A stretch of DNA of 64,000 nt from Richelia sp. SL_2_1 (GTDB taxonomy: Bacteria; Cyanobacteriota; Cyanobacteriia; Cyanobacteriales; Nostocaceae). Below the pieces are notes generated by a model. The model saw only the letters and a program-made list of their open reading frames with translations. It did no database searches and was not told where the DNA came from. Position 1 is the first letter of the stretch. Each line of letters starts with the position of its first letter. The DNA is taken from NCBI GenBank assembly GCA_012033205.1, contig JAAUSO010000002.1, positions 1 to 64,000 on the forward strand. Reading direction: 5' to 3'. Positions 37,557 to 47,348 of the stretch are shown here, one piece after another. The translations under genes were made by a program, and so were the position numbers.

Positions 37557-38534
37557 TAATATTGTTTGTTCACTTGTAGCAGATGAATTCAGTTCTTGTT
37601 TGTAACCTGAAATACTACGAGTATCCATCCAATCCCGTACTGAAAGAACTGTAAAAGCAACTAAGGTACCTAGTAAAGAAGCCCCAATTAACTGATGAGC
37701 AACGGTTAGAAGTTCTACTTGTAGGTGTAAGCGATAGGTCGCGAATCCTAAGATAATCTGTAAAATTAACAACCCACCTGCATAATTTGCCAGTTTTCGT
37801 AAAGCTGGATGTAGTGCTGGCGTGCGCCGCGATATGAATACCAAGGATAATATTGCCACAGTTGGCGGTATCAAGCCGCCTATGTGGGTGTACATAACAG
37901 TACAAAGTTGGTACCCTGTAAAGCATTGATGTAATGCCCAGCGGGAACCGACTAAGGCACCTAATAAACTTTGAAAATAAACCAAAATGCTAGCAAGCAG
38001 AGATATTACAGGTAGCTTCCCAACTGTTCCTGTGGCTTTATAAGGTGTAAGTGCCGTACCAATAACCAGCAAAGTGATGAAAAAGAACAATGCGGTTCCT
38101 AAATGAGCGGTAACGATATCAAACCGCAAAAGTTGAGTAACCGTGAGTCCTCCCAAAATGCCCTGGAAGACGATTAAAAACAGTGCAAAGGTACAAGCCC
38201 AAGGCAGCCATTTAGGTAAGGAACGACGACTCCACCAAGACATTGCGACTAAAAATATCGCGCTAATACCAATTAAAGATGCATCCAATCGATGAAACCA
38301 TTCTAGGAAAACTTGAAAATTCATTTGTTTGGTGGGTACAAGTTCCCCATAACAAAGCGGCCAATCTGGACAAGCGAGTCCAGCATTCATGACGCGGGTA
38401 GCGCTACCTATCGCCATTAAAATCAAAGTCGCGATCGCCATTTTCCATACGAGCTTGCGAATTCGGTCTTTTGGTAGTTGTTGCTGCGTCGTTGCAACTT
38501 GGTTTTGTGATTCTAAAACAAATTGGCTCATCAA
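37551..38534 (-). CDS. ctaA: Heme A synthase (COX15/CtaA family)
   Basis: CtaA oxidises the C8 methyl of heme O to a formyl group. The 327-residue protein has eight predicted helices in two four-helix halves. Conserved His residues are in LEWFHRLDASLIG and TAHLGTALFF, and the second half carries YTHIGG and VAHQLIGASL. Its stop codon lies inside a repeat. It is divergent from ctaC, so ctaAB and ctaCDE may share a control region. Confidence 0.94.
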   Translation of the reverse strand: MMSQFVLESQNQVATTQQQLPKDRIRKLVWKMAIATLILMAIGSATRVMNAGLACPDWPLCYGELVPTKQMNFQVFLEWFHRLDASLIGISAIFLVAMSWWSRRSLPKWLPWACTFALFLIVFQGILGGLTVTQLLRFDIVTAHLGTALFFFITLLVIGTALTPYKATGTVGKLPVISLLASILVYFQSLLGALVGSRWALHQCFTGYQLCTVMYTHIGGLIPPTVAILSLVFISRRTPALHPALRKLANYAGGLLILQIILGFATYRLHLQVELLTVAHQLIGASLLGTLVAFTVLSVRDWMDTRSISGYKQELNSSATSEQTILS

Positions 38535-38872
38535 CTTTACCTTTTCTTATGCCCGAACATCGGAACTAGGAAATTTTCATAACTGAATCAATAACAATTC
38601 ATCTCCACAGTAGCGCAAACCCCAAATTTGGACAGAAGTCTTTTACACTTATACTCTTGATCGAAAATCACTAATTTAGACGAAAGCTTTAGAGATTTTT
38701 TAGGTTGTGATCAGTTGACAGTTGACAACTATCCACCATCCACCATCCACTAACCACTACCATAAAAAATAATAAAGATTTTTAGTTGTTACACCCAATG
38801 CCAGTAGCGTGAACTAACTTAGTATGTGAGTAGTTCTAAATAATCTAGTAAAGCCGCTAACTATTATCAACC
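38535..38872. other. Divergent control region of ctaA and ctaC
   Basis: These 338 bases separate the heme A genes from the oxidase structural genes. Repeats (GTTGACAGTTGACAAC, CCACCATCCACTAACCACTA) lie at 38706-38762. Promoters must be here but I found no operator clear enough to name. Confidence 0.45.
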
Positions 38873-39889
38873 GTGAATATTCCAAGTACAATCTGGACGT
38901 TATTAATTGGTGTTTTGCTGACACTAACGAGTCTTTGGTTCGGTCAAAATCATGGTCTACTACCCACAGCAGCTTCAGATGAAGCCTTTTTAGTAGATGG
39001 CTTGTTCAATACGATGATGACTGTTTCTGTGGGGATATTTCTCATCGTTGAAGGAGTTTTGATTTTTAGTGCCTTCAGATACCGTCGTCGCAAAGGTGAT
39101 GATACCGATGGTGAACCGATTCATGGGAATGTACCGTTAGAAATTCTCTGGACGGCAATACCAGCTATCATTGTTTTCGGTATTTCTGTGTACAGCTTTG
39201 ATATATACAACGAAATGGGCGGATTTAATCCCCATGCCGTTCATGAAGCTCCCATGACACCACAAGCCACATCAATGCCTGGGGCCGCGATTGCAGCAAC
39301 TTTAGACGATTCTTCAGAAATTAGAAATATCGACCAATTGCCTCAAAAAGAAAATGCTCCCGAAATGGGTGTAGTTGCTCCTAGTTTGGGTGCTACTCCT
39401 GAAAATGAAGGGACAGAACCTGATTTGGTGGTAAAAGTGACTGGTTTGCAATATGCTTTCCTGTTTAACTATCCTGACAGTGGTGTTTTTTCTGGTGAAT
39501 TACACCTTCCCATCGGTCAAGAAGTTTTACTTGATATGGCTGCAAATGATGTAATTCACGCTTTCTGGGTGCCAGAATTTCGTCTTAAGCAAGATATAAT
39601 TCCCGGTAGACAAACACAACTTCGTTTTACACCGCGAAAAGCAGGTGATTATAAGCTAATTTGCGCTGAACTTTGTGGTCCCTATCACGGTGCTATGAAT
39701 ACTACCGTTGTTGTGCAAACACAGCAAGATTTTGATAATTGGGTGAAAGAACAGCAAGTCGCTAGTAAAGAAACATTCAATCGAGCAGTTGCGATTAACC
39801 CACAGGAAAAATCAGCAGATGAATTTCTTGCTCCCTACACCAGTGAAATGGGAATTTCATCAGAAATGTTGCATCAAATTCACAAGTAG
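38873..39889 (+). CDS. ctaC: Cytochrome c oxidase subunit II
   Basis: Subunit II takes electrons from cytochrome c or plastocyanin through the CuA centre. The 338-residue protein has two N-terminal helices and a cupredoxin domain. The CuA ligands are in DVIHAFWVPEF (His) and CAELCGPYHGAM (two Cys, His, Met). An acidic, low-complexity insert near residues 125-180 lies between helix 2 and the domain. The start is GTG. The TAG stop is part of a GTGGATG repeat. First gene of ctaCDE. Confidence 0.95.
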   Translation: MNIPSTIWTLLIGVLLTLTSLWFGQNHGLLPTAASDEAFLVDGLFNTMMTVSVGIFLIVEGVLIFSAFRYRRRKGDDTDGEPIHGNVPLEILWTAIPAIIVFGISVYSFDIYNEMGGFNPHAVHEAPMTPQATSMPGAAIAATLDDSSEIRNIDQLPQKENAPEMGVVAPSLGATPENEGTEPDLVVKVTGLQYAFLFNYPDSGVFSGELHLPIGQEVLLDMAANDVIHAFWVPEFRLKQDIIPGRQTQLRFTPRKAGDYKLICAELCGPYHGAMNTTVVVQTQQDFDNWVKEQQVASKETFNRAVAINPQEKSADEFLAPYTSEMGISSEMLHQIHK

Positions 39890-39980
39890 TGGATGGTGGT
39901 TAGTGGTTAGTGGTTAGTGGATGGTGGTTAATAAAAACTATCAACTATCAACCAACAACCAACAACTATCAACTATCAAT
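39888..39980. repeat. GTGGTTAGTGGATGG and CAACTATCAAC repeats between ctaC and ctaD
   Basis: The array begins at the ctaC stop and ends about 20 nt before ctaD, so it lies inside the operon message. Confidence 0.92.
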
Positions 39981-40002
39981 TCTTAAACAATAAAGAATTT
40001 TT

Positions 40003-41739
40003 ATGACACAAACACGGTTGGAACAAACCAGCCATCAGGCTGATACTTCACAACATCGTCAGAGGAAATGGTGGGAGTATTTTACTTTTAATACCGACCA
40101 TAAGGTAATTGGAATTCAGTACTTAGTTACTACATTCATTTTTTACTGTATCGGCGGTGTTATGGCGGATTTGGTTCGCACGGAATTGCGAACTCCTGCT
40201 TCAGACTTTGTAAGTCCCGAACTTTACAATGGTTTGTTTACGCTGCACGCGACAATCATGATTTTTCTGTGGATTGTGCCAGCGGGTGCGGGTTTTGCTA
40301 ATTATCTGATTCCCTTGATGATTGGGGCTGAAGATATGGCTTTTCCCAAACTAAATGCTCTGGCTTTTTGGATGGTTCCTCCTTCTGGGGTGTTATTAAT
40401 CAGCAGTTTGATTGTTGGTGATGCACCGGATGCGGGTTGGACTTCTTATCCTCCGTTGAGTTTAGTTACTGGACAAGTTGGTGAAGCAATTTGGATTATT
40501 AGTATCCTGCTGCTGGGTACTTCGTCGATTTTGGGTGCCATCAATTTTTTGGTAACTTTGTTAAAAATGCGCGCTCCAGGCATCGGTTTTTACCAATTAC
40601 CGCTGTTTTGTTGGGCAATGTTGGCTACCTCAGCGCTGGTTTTAATTTCAACTCCAGTTTTAGCAGGCGCACTAATTCTACTTTCTTTTGATTTAATTGC
40701 CGGAACCGCATTTTTTAACCCTTCTGGTGGTGGTGATCCGGTGGTATACCAGCATATGTTCTGGTTTTACTCACACCCTGCGGTTTACATTATGATTTTG
40801 CCTTTCTTCGGGGTAATTTCTGAGGTAATACCCACTCACTCCCGTAAACCGATTTTTGGTTATAAGGCGATCGCCTATTCTTCTTTAGCAATTAGTTTTT
40901 TGGGTTTGATTGTTTGGGCGCACCATATGTTTACCAGCGGTATTCCTGGTTGGTTGCGGATGTTTTTCATGATTACTACCATGATTATTGCCGTACCTAC
41001 TGGTATCAAAATATTTAGTTGGTTGGCGACAATGTGGGGTGGAAAAATCCGTTTAAATAGCGCGATGCTTTTTGCAATGGGATTTTTGGGTATTTTCGTA
41101 ATTGGCGGTATCAGTGGCGTAATGTTGGCGGCTGTACCTTTTGATATCCATGTCCATGATACTTATTTTGTAGTTGCCCACTTGCATTATGTGTTATTCG
41201 GTGGTTCAGTTTTGGGAATTTTTGCCGGTTACTACCACTGGTTCCCCAAAATTACCGGACGCATGGTTAATGAAACTTTGGGTAGGATTCATTTTGCTTT
41301 AACAATCGTCGGGATGAACATGACCTTCTTACCGATGCACAAATTGGGTTTGATGGGTATGAATCGTCGTATTGCTCAATATGACCCCAAATTTGCCGCT
41401 ATCAATGAAATTTGTACCTACGGTTCCTACATTTTGGCGGTTTCTACAATACCTTTTATCATCAACGTGCTTTGGAGTTGGAGGGCTGGGAAAAAAGCCA
41501 ATAACAATCCTTGGGATTCCTTAACCTTGGAGTGGATGACCAGTTCACCACCAGCAATTGAGAACTTCGAGTCACACCCATTTTTACTTGTCGGTCCTTA
41601 CGAATATGGAACCCAAAGAGCGAAAGAAGTTGTAGCTCTATCCCATACCGATGACCCCTTTGCTAATGCCAAATCCCCAGCACCACCAAGTGATGACAAC
41701 GAATCATATCCGGCGATTACAGCTGAAGCCGCAGGATAA
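40003..41739 (+). CDS. ctaD: Cytochrome c oxidase subunit I (aa3 type)
   Basis: Subunit I holds heme a and the heme a3-CuB oxygen-reduction site and pumps protons. The 578-residue protein has 12 helices. MFWFYSHPAVYIMILP gives the cross-linked His-Tyr, HHMFTSG the other two CuB histidines, and HDTYFVVAHLHYVLFGG the heme a/a3 histidines. It is the second gene of ctaCDE. Confidence 0.97.
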   Translation: MTQTRLEQTSHQADTSQHRQRKWWEYFTFNTDHKVIGIQYLVTTFIFYCIGGVMADLVRTELRTPASDFVSPELYNGLFTLHATIMIFLWIVPAGAGFANYLIPLMIGAEDMAFPKLNALAFWMVPPSGVLLISSLIVGDAPDAGWTSYPPLSLVTGQVGEAIWIISILLLGTSSILGAINFLVTLLKMRAPGIGFYQLPLFCWAMLATSALVLISTPVLAGALILLSFDLIAGTAFFNPSGGGDPVVYQHMFWFYSHPAVYIMILPFFGVISEVIPTHSRKPIFGYKAIAYSSLAISFLGLIVWAHHMFTSGIPGWLRMFFMITTMIIAVPTGIKIFSWLATMWGGKIRLNSAMLFAMGFLGIFVIGGISGVMLAAVPFDIHVHDTYFVVAHLHYVLFGGSVLGIFAGYYHWFPKITGRMVNETLGRIHFALTIVGMNMTFLPMHKLGLMGMNRRIAQYDPKFAAINEICTYGSYILAVSTIPFIINVLWSWRAGKKANNNPWDSLTLEWMTSSPPAIENFESHPFLLVGPYEYGTQRAKEVVALSHTDDPFANAKSPAPPSDDNESYPAITAEAAG

Positions 41740-41811
41740 AGTTAATTCGTTATTGCCAAAACCTTAACCTTATCCCTCCTTATTAAGCCTACGGTGTACA
41801 CACATCTCGCA

Positions 41812-41886
41812 AAATCCCCCTAAATCCCCCTTAGAAAGGGGGACTTTGAATCCGATTCCCCCCTTTTTAAGGGTTAGGGGGGATTG
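41812..41886. repeat. AATCCCCCTAAATCC dispersed palindrome
   Basis: AAATCCCCCTAAATCCCCC / AGGGGGACTTT and CCCCCCTTTTTAAGGG / GGGGGGATT form nested inverted repeats of a type common in cyanobacterial spacers. It separates ctaD from ctaE, and could reduce ctaE read-through. Confidence 0.8.
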
Positions 41887-41952
41887 AAACACCATGAAAC
41901 AAGGGGAAAGCAGCGAGATTCCCAAAAAATATTCTTACTCAATCAAAAATTT

Positions 41953-42576
41953 ATGCAAAGTCAAGCAATCGATCCAGCAAAAACAGAACAAAATCACCAT
42001 CATGCAGCGACTGTAGAAGCCCAACACGCAGCACATCCAGACCATCGTCTTTTCGGATTAGTTGTATTTCTAATCGCTGAAGGCATGATTTTCTTGGGTA
42101 TGTTCGGTGCATACTTTGCCTTCCGTTCTACTTTAACTGAATGGCCCCCCGCAGGCACTCCAGAGTTAGAATTATTACTCCCTGGTATCAACACGATAAT
42201 TCTAATTTCTAGTAGTTTTGTGATTCACAATGCTGATACTGCTATTAAAAAGAACAATGTACGGGGTATGCAAATGTGGTTTGCAATTACCGCTGTGATG
42301 GGAATTATCTTTTTATGCGGTCAGATTTACGAATACAAACATCTGGAATTTGGTTTAACAACCAATTTATTTGCTAGTGCGTTCTACGTGTTGACTGGTT
42401 TCCACGGTTTGCACGTTACTGTGGGTGTTTTAGCGATATTAGCTGTATTGTGGCGTTCTCGTAAACCCAATCACTACAGCGAGAAACATCATTTTGGTAT
42501 CGAAGCTGCTGAATTATATTGGCATTTTGTTGATGTGATTTGGATTATCCTTTTTGGGATTTTGTATATTCTTTAG
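41953..42576 (+). CDS. ctaE: Cytochrome c oxidase subunit III
   Basis: Subunit III supports the stability and oxygen supply of the oxidase. I use the ATG at 41953 (MQSQAIDPAKTEQNHHH); the frame is open to a TTG at 41884 that overlaps the upstream palindrome. The 207-residue protein has about five helices with LFGLVVFLIAEGMIFLGMFGAYFAFRS and FYVLTGFHGLHVTVG, and ends HFVDVIWIILFGILYIL. It is the short five-helix form. A terminator follows. Confidence 0.94.
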   Translation: MQSQAIDPAKTEQNHHHAATVEAQHAAHPDHRLFGLVVFLIAEGMIFLGMFGAYFAFRSTLTEWPPAGTPELELLLPGINTIILISSSFVIHNADTAIKKNNVRGMQMWFAITAVMGIIFLCGQIYEYKHLEFGLTTNLFASAFYVLTGFHGLHVTVGVLAILAVLWRSRKPNHYSEKHHFGIEAAELYWHFVDVIWIILFGILYIL

Positions 42577-42607
42577 GTGTTTTTTGTAGTTGAAATATTT
42601 GATTTTT

Positions 42608-42630
42608 AACCCCCACTTTGGGGGTTTTTT
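42608..42630 (+). terminator. Rho-independent terminator of ctaCDE
   Basis: AACCCCC-ACTTT-GGGGGTTTTTT, 32 nt after the ctaE stop. Confidence 0.92.
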
Positions 42631-42798
42631 ATTTTGGAATGATATTTTTTTAACGCAAAGGTACGCAAAGGTATACGCAAAGGTACGCTGAGAATAATTC
42701 GGCGATATCTTGTTAAGCTTTATTATTTTTCGTTCAAAATACTTTATTTAATGTATTTAGCTGTTTTAAAATTCTATAGACATAAGATTATCGGAAAA

Positions 42799-43119
42799 AT
42801 GGCTTTAAAAATTATTCAAAGTTTTGACAGTAATTTCACTTTAGAACCACAAGCTAAAGCAGATTTATTTGAAATGTTAACAAATGAAAGCTTTTTAAAA
42901 CAGGTTTGTCAACAGTCAAATTGTGAAAAAGTAGAATTTACAGAATTACTATTTCAGCCAGTTCCTTATAGTAGCGCTACACCTAAAGGAATGCCAGCAG
43001 AATTTGAGAAATATCATGAATCTGAAGAGTACATAATTTTAAATGTACCGCCGAATTTTATGTTTAAAGCCAAGATTTTTAAACCAAGTCGGCTATGTGC
43101 AATTTATAAAAAAAATTGA
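42799..43119 (+). CDS. Small protein of unknown function
   Basis: I do not recognise this protein of 106 residues (122 if the ATG at 42751 is used). From the ATG at 42799 it reads MALKIIQSFDSNFTLEPQAKADLFEMLTNESFLKQVC. The earlier start adds a basic tail of AT-rich DNA that looks less coding. The TGA stop starts a TTGATAATTGGTAATTGG repeat. It is upstream of the GIY-YIG gene and could be cotranscribed. Confidence 0.55.
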   Translation: MALKIIQSFDSNFTLEPQAKADLFEMLTNESFLKQVCQQSNCEKVEFTELLFQPVPYSSATPKGMPAEFEKYHESEEYIILNVPPNFMFKAKIFKPSRLCAIYKKN

Positions 43120-43152
43120 TAATTGGTAATTGGTAATTGGTAATTGGTAACT
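43118..43152. repeat. AATTGGT heptamer array
   Basis: Four TAATTGG units run from the stop of the upstream gene to within 4 nt of the GIY-YIG start codon. Confidence 0.92.
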
Positions 43153-43156
43153 GATA

Positions 43157-43705
43157 ATGACTACAGAAATAAATATTCCTTCTTTAAATAGTTTAGAATT
43201 TATTCCTTATATTGATGAAAATGGTAACTTACCAGAACAATATCAAGGTAAAATCGGTGTTTACGCAATATTTGACCAAGAGAAAACGCTGCAATTCATT
43301 GGTTATTCTCGCGATGTTTTTCTCAGCCTTAGACAGCATCTGGTAAGACAACCACAATTTTGTTATTGGATAAAAGTAGAAACTATTGAACGTCCCAGCC
43401 GTACAATTTTAGAAAAAATCGAACAAGCCTGGATTGCGAAAAATGTTACTGTTCCTACGGGCAATGGAGAAAATAAAGAAAAATGGATTTCTCCTATTGA
43501 TGCGAAAGCTTTAATTACTGCGGAAGAACAAGCTAATTATGATAATCCGGTTAATGATGAAATAACAAAGATTAAAATTATCAAAAATGTAGCCCGACGA
43601 GTTGAAGCTGATATTTTGAAACAGTTAGAAGCACGGGGCTTACAAATGCAGGTAAGGTTTAATCCTAAATTGAAGGAAGAAGGTTTATTAGATTTAAAAT
43701 CTTAG
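43157..43705 (+). CDS. GIY-YIG domain protein
   Basis: The N-terminal part has GKIGVYAIFDQEKTLQFIGYSRDVFLSLRQHL, a GIY-YIG fold signature (GVYAI ... FIGYSRD, with Arg after the second motif) near residues 32-60. The remaining 120 residues are a charged, cyanobacteria-type tail. The family includes nucleases such as UvrC and homing endonucleases, but small cyanobacterial members have no known role. 182 residues. Confidence 0.78.
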   Translation: MTTEINIPSLNSLEFIPYIDENGNLPEQYQGKIGVYAIFDQEKTLQFIGYSRDVFLSLRQHLVRQPQFCYWIKVETIERPSRTILEKIEQAWIAKNVTVPTGNGENKEKWISPIDAKALITAEEQANYDNPVNDEITKIKIIKNVARRVEADILKQLEARGLQMQVRFNPKLKEEGLLDLKS

Positions 43706-43817
43706 AAGGTTTATAAGCTGTTGTGCATTTAAATCACATAAGCTAAATTATTCTAATTCTTGTGGGGTGGGCATCCCTGCCCTTTATATATAATTTAGCT
43801 GCTTTTAGCTTAATAAT

Positions 43818-44258
43818 ATGATTCAAACCAGTTCTTCTCTACCCCATAAAATTATCGGTGTCGCGGTAATTTGGAACGATAAAAAACAGATTCTAATCGA
43901 TCGCCGTCGTCAACAAGGAACGATGGGGGGTTTATGGGAGTTTCCTGGAGGCAAAATCGAACCAGGTGAAACTATCAAAGAATGTATTAAACGAGAAATT
44001 GCTGAAGAATTGGCAATAGAAATTGAAGTCGGCGAACATCTCATTACTATCGATCATACTTATACCGATTTACGAGTTACTCTCACCGTACACGAATGTC
44101 ACCACATTAAAGGTATTCCCCAACCTTTAGAATGCGATGAAATTCGCTGGGTAAATTTAGAACAATTAGAACAATTTGATTTTCCTGCTGCAAACGTGCA
44201 AATTATTGCGGCTTTACAGCGAAAGGTGAAGTTACTGATTGAGTTGGGTAAAGTGTAA
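43818..44258 (+). CDS. mutT: Nudix hydrolase, MutT/8-oxo-dGTP diphosphatase type
   Basis: The Nudix box reads GGKIEPGETIKECIKREIAEELAIEI (residues about 44-70), with the REIAEEL catalytic core intact. MGGLWEFPGG and the C-terminal DEIRWVNLEQLEQFDFP fit MutT/NudG proteins that hydrolyse 8-oxo-dGTP or 5-substituted dCTP. The exact substrate cannot be told. 146 residues, alone on the plus strand. Together with mutM it gives the region two oxidised-guanine functions. Confidence 0.9.
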   Translation: MIQTSSSLPHKIIGVAVIWNDKKQILIDRRRQQGTMGGLWEFPGGKIEPGETIKECIKREIAEELAIEIEVGEHLITIDHTYTDLRVTLTVHECHHIKGIPQPLECDEIRWVNLEQLEQFDFPAANVQIIAALQRKVKLLIELGKV

Positions 44259-44283
44259 TTAACGTAAATTCTACGAATAGTAA

Positions 44284-44347
44284 AGAAGTCGGGTTTTTAA
44301 CAAAAATCTGGGTTGGAACAGACAATCATCATAAAAACCCGACTTCT
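44284..44347. repeat. AGAAGTCGGGTTTTT palindrome, copy 5
   Basis: Arms AGAAGTCGGGTTTTT and AAAAACCCGACTTCT around a loop of 35 nt, between convergent mutT and sasA; could act as a bidirectional terminator. Confidence 0.82.
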
Positions 44348-44393
44348 AACCCCACGAATCGAAGTAATGAACATTGAACTCCCTACTCCCTAC

Positions 44394-45617
44394 TCAATTC
44401 GGATAAACCGGGAGTATAAAGTGAAACCTAGCTCCACCATTAGGTGCAGTATCTACCCAGATTTGACCGTAATGTGCCAGGATAATTTTTTGACATAAAT
44501 TTAAGCCAATACCGTAACCATCTTTAGCTTGATCTCGTTCTAAACGAAAGTGGTTTTCAAAAATGCGATCGCGATTTTCTTGGGGAATACCCGGGCCACT
44601 ATCACCAATGCTAAATTGCACTTTTTGATTGGTACGATGCAAACCGGCAATAATTAGCGTCCCTTTTGGGGGTGTATATTTAATCGCGTTGTCTAGAAGA
44701 TTTATCAGTACTTGGCGTATGCGTTCGGGGTCTGCATAAACGTATGGTAAGTCTTGGGGAATGTCTTTTTTGATTGTTAGGGATTTGGCTTTACAGGATT
44801 CGCTTAATTCTTCGAGTATTTCCAGACAAAGATTACCTAATGCAATTTTAGTCGGCGATATGGGAATTTTTGTATCATTACCGCGTCCGACTTGCAAAAG
44901 GTTGGTAATCATTTTTTCAATTATTTTGGTTTGAGTGCGGGCGTGATTAAGTATATGAGCGGTTAATTTTGGTTTTAATCGCTCAAATTCGCCAGTTTCG
45001 CAATTGAAATTAGATTGTAAAGTATCTATAGCGATGATTGCTGCGGTGAGGGGGTTGCGGAGATCATGCGCCAGCATTGATATGACACGTTCTTTAAAAA
45101 GCAATTGTTCTTGAAGTTGCTGTTTTTCTTGCTTTAAACGAAACACTTCATCACTAAGCTGAATGATTTCCGAAGAAATCGCTAGGGAGTTCGTGGGTAT
45201 TTGAGATTTGTTAATATACCCATCACTAAAATCATTTTCTGGAACTTTTTGTAATTCGTGCTGTAATTGTAAGTAAGATTCTATACTATTTTGCCAGCGC
45301 GACCACCAGGTTTTTAATTGAGAAACTATATTACTACCGGCTAATACTTGTCTGGGTTCTGGATGAATCTTGACTAATGCTGGTGTTGCAACCAGTTTGA
45401 AATGTTCTGCTAAATGGGGCTGCTCTCCAACATCAATCACTTGAAGGGATAAATCATGTTCAAGCTGCAATTGTTTGAGATAGGAGCGAATCTGCTGTAC
45501 TTGTAGTCGGGATTTGGGGCGTTCATCTACAAATAGTAACAGTTGTAAGGGGGCTTCTGAATTAATTAGCGGTTTCTGAGAAGCTTGCATCAAATCTTGT
45601 CTCAACACTGGTAACAA
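44394..45617 (-). CDS. sasA: Circadian-clock histidine kinase SasA
   Basis: SasA senses KaiC through its KaiB-like domain and phosphorylates RpaA to drive clock output. Residues 25-110 ([28 protein letters not shown]...) form the thioredoxin-like KaiB-type domain. A coiled coil follows. The H box is [13 protein letters not shown] with His184, then an HATPase domain with [22 protein letters not shown] and GYGIGLNLC. 407 residues. The stop codon TGA is followed by GTAGGGA repeats. A second ATG ten residues in is an alternative start. Confidence 0.94.
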   Translation of the reverse strand: MLPVLRQDLMQASQKPLINSEAPLQLLLFVDERPKSRLQVQQIRSYLKQLQLEHDLSLQVIDVGEQPHLAEHFKLVATPALVKIHPEPRQVLAGSNIVSQLKTWWSRWQNSIESYLQLQHELQKVPENDFSDGYINKSQIPTNSLAISSEIIQLSDEVFRLKQEKQQLQEQLLFKERVISMLAHDLRNPLTAAIIAIDTLQSNFNCETGEFERLKPKLTAHILNHARTQTKIIEKMITNLLQVGRGNDTKIPISPTKIALGNLCLEILEELSESCKAKSLTIKKDIPQDLPYVYADPERIRQVLINLLDNAIKYTPPKGTLIIAGLHRTNQKVQFSIGDSGPGIPQENRDRIFENHFRLERDQAKDGYGIGLNLCQKIILAHYGQIWVDTAPNGGARFHFILPVYPN

Positions 45618-45723
45618 ACCGTTATCGCTTTCGGTGAAAGTACAATGGACTGACGAATGCCGTTAAAATAGTTGTTTTAATTCTATTTTAGGCTTTTCAC
45701 ATTATATTTATGAGATTTTTGAC

Positions 45724-47238
45724 ATGAAATACACTTTTTTGAGTTTTTTGCTGCCTTTTTGTTTGTTAGCTAACATTGAAAGCGTTTTTGCTGGTGAGTC
45801 TGATTGGCAATCTTCTCCAAATCGCGATCGCAACTCCACTCAAGCTGAAAGCTTTGATGTGGTTTCAAGAAGGTTGGTGACTCAGCAGGTAAATTTGATT
45901 TTTCGCATTGAACAAGCTTTACTGCACCCTGATTCTCATAAAATGCGAGCGGTAGGAGGACAACTAATTACTCAGACTGTAGCAGTCGAAGGTTTTCTCA
46001 AAAGTCAATATGCTTATCCCCAAGCTTTGTGCAACCAAAATCAAGGTTCAAGTGTTCCTATTGATTCTATACCTCTTTTAACTGCATCGAATTTAAAGAT
46101 TTATTGTTCTTTGTATAATTCGAGCCGGGAATTGTCAAAACTTACTCCATTGTTAGATGTACTTTTATCTCGACGTGGTGAATTAACTGTAGTCCGAGAA
46201 CTACCTTTAGTTAGTGGAGAAAAACAATCCGATTTAGTGCTGCCGATGTCTCCTGTAAGTCGTCCTAATCTTCATCAACGGGCGATTCCTCATGCTATTT
46301 TAGAGCCTGAAGTAGACCAGAATACTTCATTGTTTATTGGTAAAACTAAAAAGAGGGCGATCGCTAATTACGTTCCACCTGTACAACCAGCAATTAAACC
46401 ACCATCCACAGCTTTAACGACTTTGAAAAATGCTGAAAAGTTTTTAGCTACAGCAATATCTGAATTTCCCGATGCAAATAATTTTCACAATCCAAAAAAA
46501 ACTGCCGGGGAATTAGACCGTTTGACCTACGATATTTACCTCCCAGAAAAGCAACTTTACCAAAAATTGCTGTCAATGCCTAATACGGGTATTTTCCGCG
46601 TACTATCATCTCAAGCTGATCTTCGTCCCTTGAATACTGTGGAGAATCGCTTACAAAAAAACGTTCTTGGTCGCTATCCTTTCCCGGTTTTAGTTGAACC
46701 CAAGGGTGACTTTATGCCTAATTTACCACTTCAAATAGTAAAAGGGAAGTTTCAACTACTGCCCCAAGGAGTAAATTATGGCTTTATAACAGAGGTTGGG
46801 GATATACCTTTAGATAAGTTGGACGCAAGTTTACAAGCTGTTGCTCCCGAAAAACGAAATATCTTGATTAATTATCAGCCTCCAAAAAAATTAAATGCCT
46901 TACAAGCAGAAAGACAAAAAATTATTACCGGAAAACACCAAGTTTCAATTAATAATCAACCAATTCTAAACAAGGTTGAGGCAAAATTAAATAATACTTA
47001 TTTAGTGCGTAATTTACAGTTTCAATTACCAGAAATCATCACTAATAATCAACCTTTGACGAGAAAACAACGGCGTTATTTAGACCAATTATTAGAGATG
47101 CAAAGTAGCGATGTAATTGTTGCTTTTCGACCTGTCAGTCGTCGTACTGATGGTACTTATACGATTATTTGGCGAGTTTTACAGGAATTAAATGATCCAA
47201 AAATTGATGATTTGGATGATTATCTTCAATATCAATAA
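45724..47238 (+). CDS. Exported protein of unknown function
   Basis: The 504-residue protein begins with a signal peptide (KYTFLSFLLPFCLLANIESVFAGES). The rest has no motif I can name; there is a Pro-rich hinge near residues 215-235 and a basic C-terminal region. Two cysteines (ALCNQN, KIYCSL) could pair. It is likely periplasmic. sasA is divergent from it. Confidence 0.72.
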   Translation: MKYTFLSFLLPFCLLANIESVFAGESDWQSSPNRDRNSTQAESFDVVSRRLVTQQVNLIFRIEQALLHPDSHKMRAVGGQLITQTVAVEGFLKSQYAYPQALCNQNQGSSVPIDSIPLLTASNLKIYCSLYNSSRELSKLTPLLDVLLSRRGELTVVRELPLVSGEKQSDLVLPMSPVSRPNLHQRAIPHAILEPEVDQNTSLFIGKTKKRAIANYVPPVQPAIKPPSTALTTLKNAEKFLATAISEFPDANNFHNPKKTAGELDRLTYDIYLPEKQLYQKLLSMPNTGIFRVLSSQADLRPLNTVENRLQKNVLGRYPFPVLVEPKGDFMPNLPLQIVKGKFQLLPQGVNYGFITEVGDIPLDKLDASLQAVAPEKRNILINYQPPKKLNALQAERQKIITGKHQVSINNQPILNKVEAKLNNTYLVRNLQFQLPEIITNNQPLTRKQRRYLDQLLEMQSSDVIVAFRPVSRRTDGTYTIIWRVLQELNDPKIDDLDDYLQYQ

Positions 47239-47285
47239 AAAGGGAATAGGGAATAGGGAATAGGCTTACCTACTCGTTAGACTCC

Positions 47286-47318
47286 AGAAGTCGGGTTTAT
47301 TCAATAAACCCGACTTCT
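47286..47318. repeat. AGAAGTCGGGTTTAT palindrome, copy 6
   Basis: AGAAGTCGGGTTTAT-TCA-ATAAACCCGACTTCT is a compact perfect palindrome between convergent genes, so it probably works as a terminator. Confidence 0.88.
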
Positions 47319-47348
47319 TACCCCACTAACCCTCTTCCCTTGATTAAA

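Noticed and set aside
41884-41952. N-terminal extension of ctaE from a TTG
   Set aside because: The added residues are encoded partly by a spacer palindrome and are not subunit III-like.
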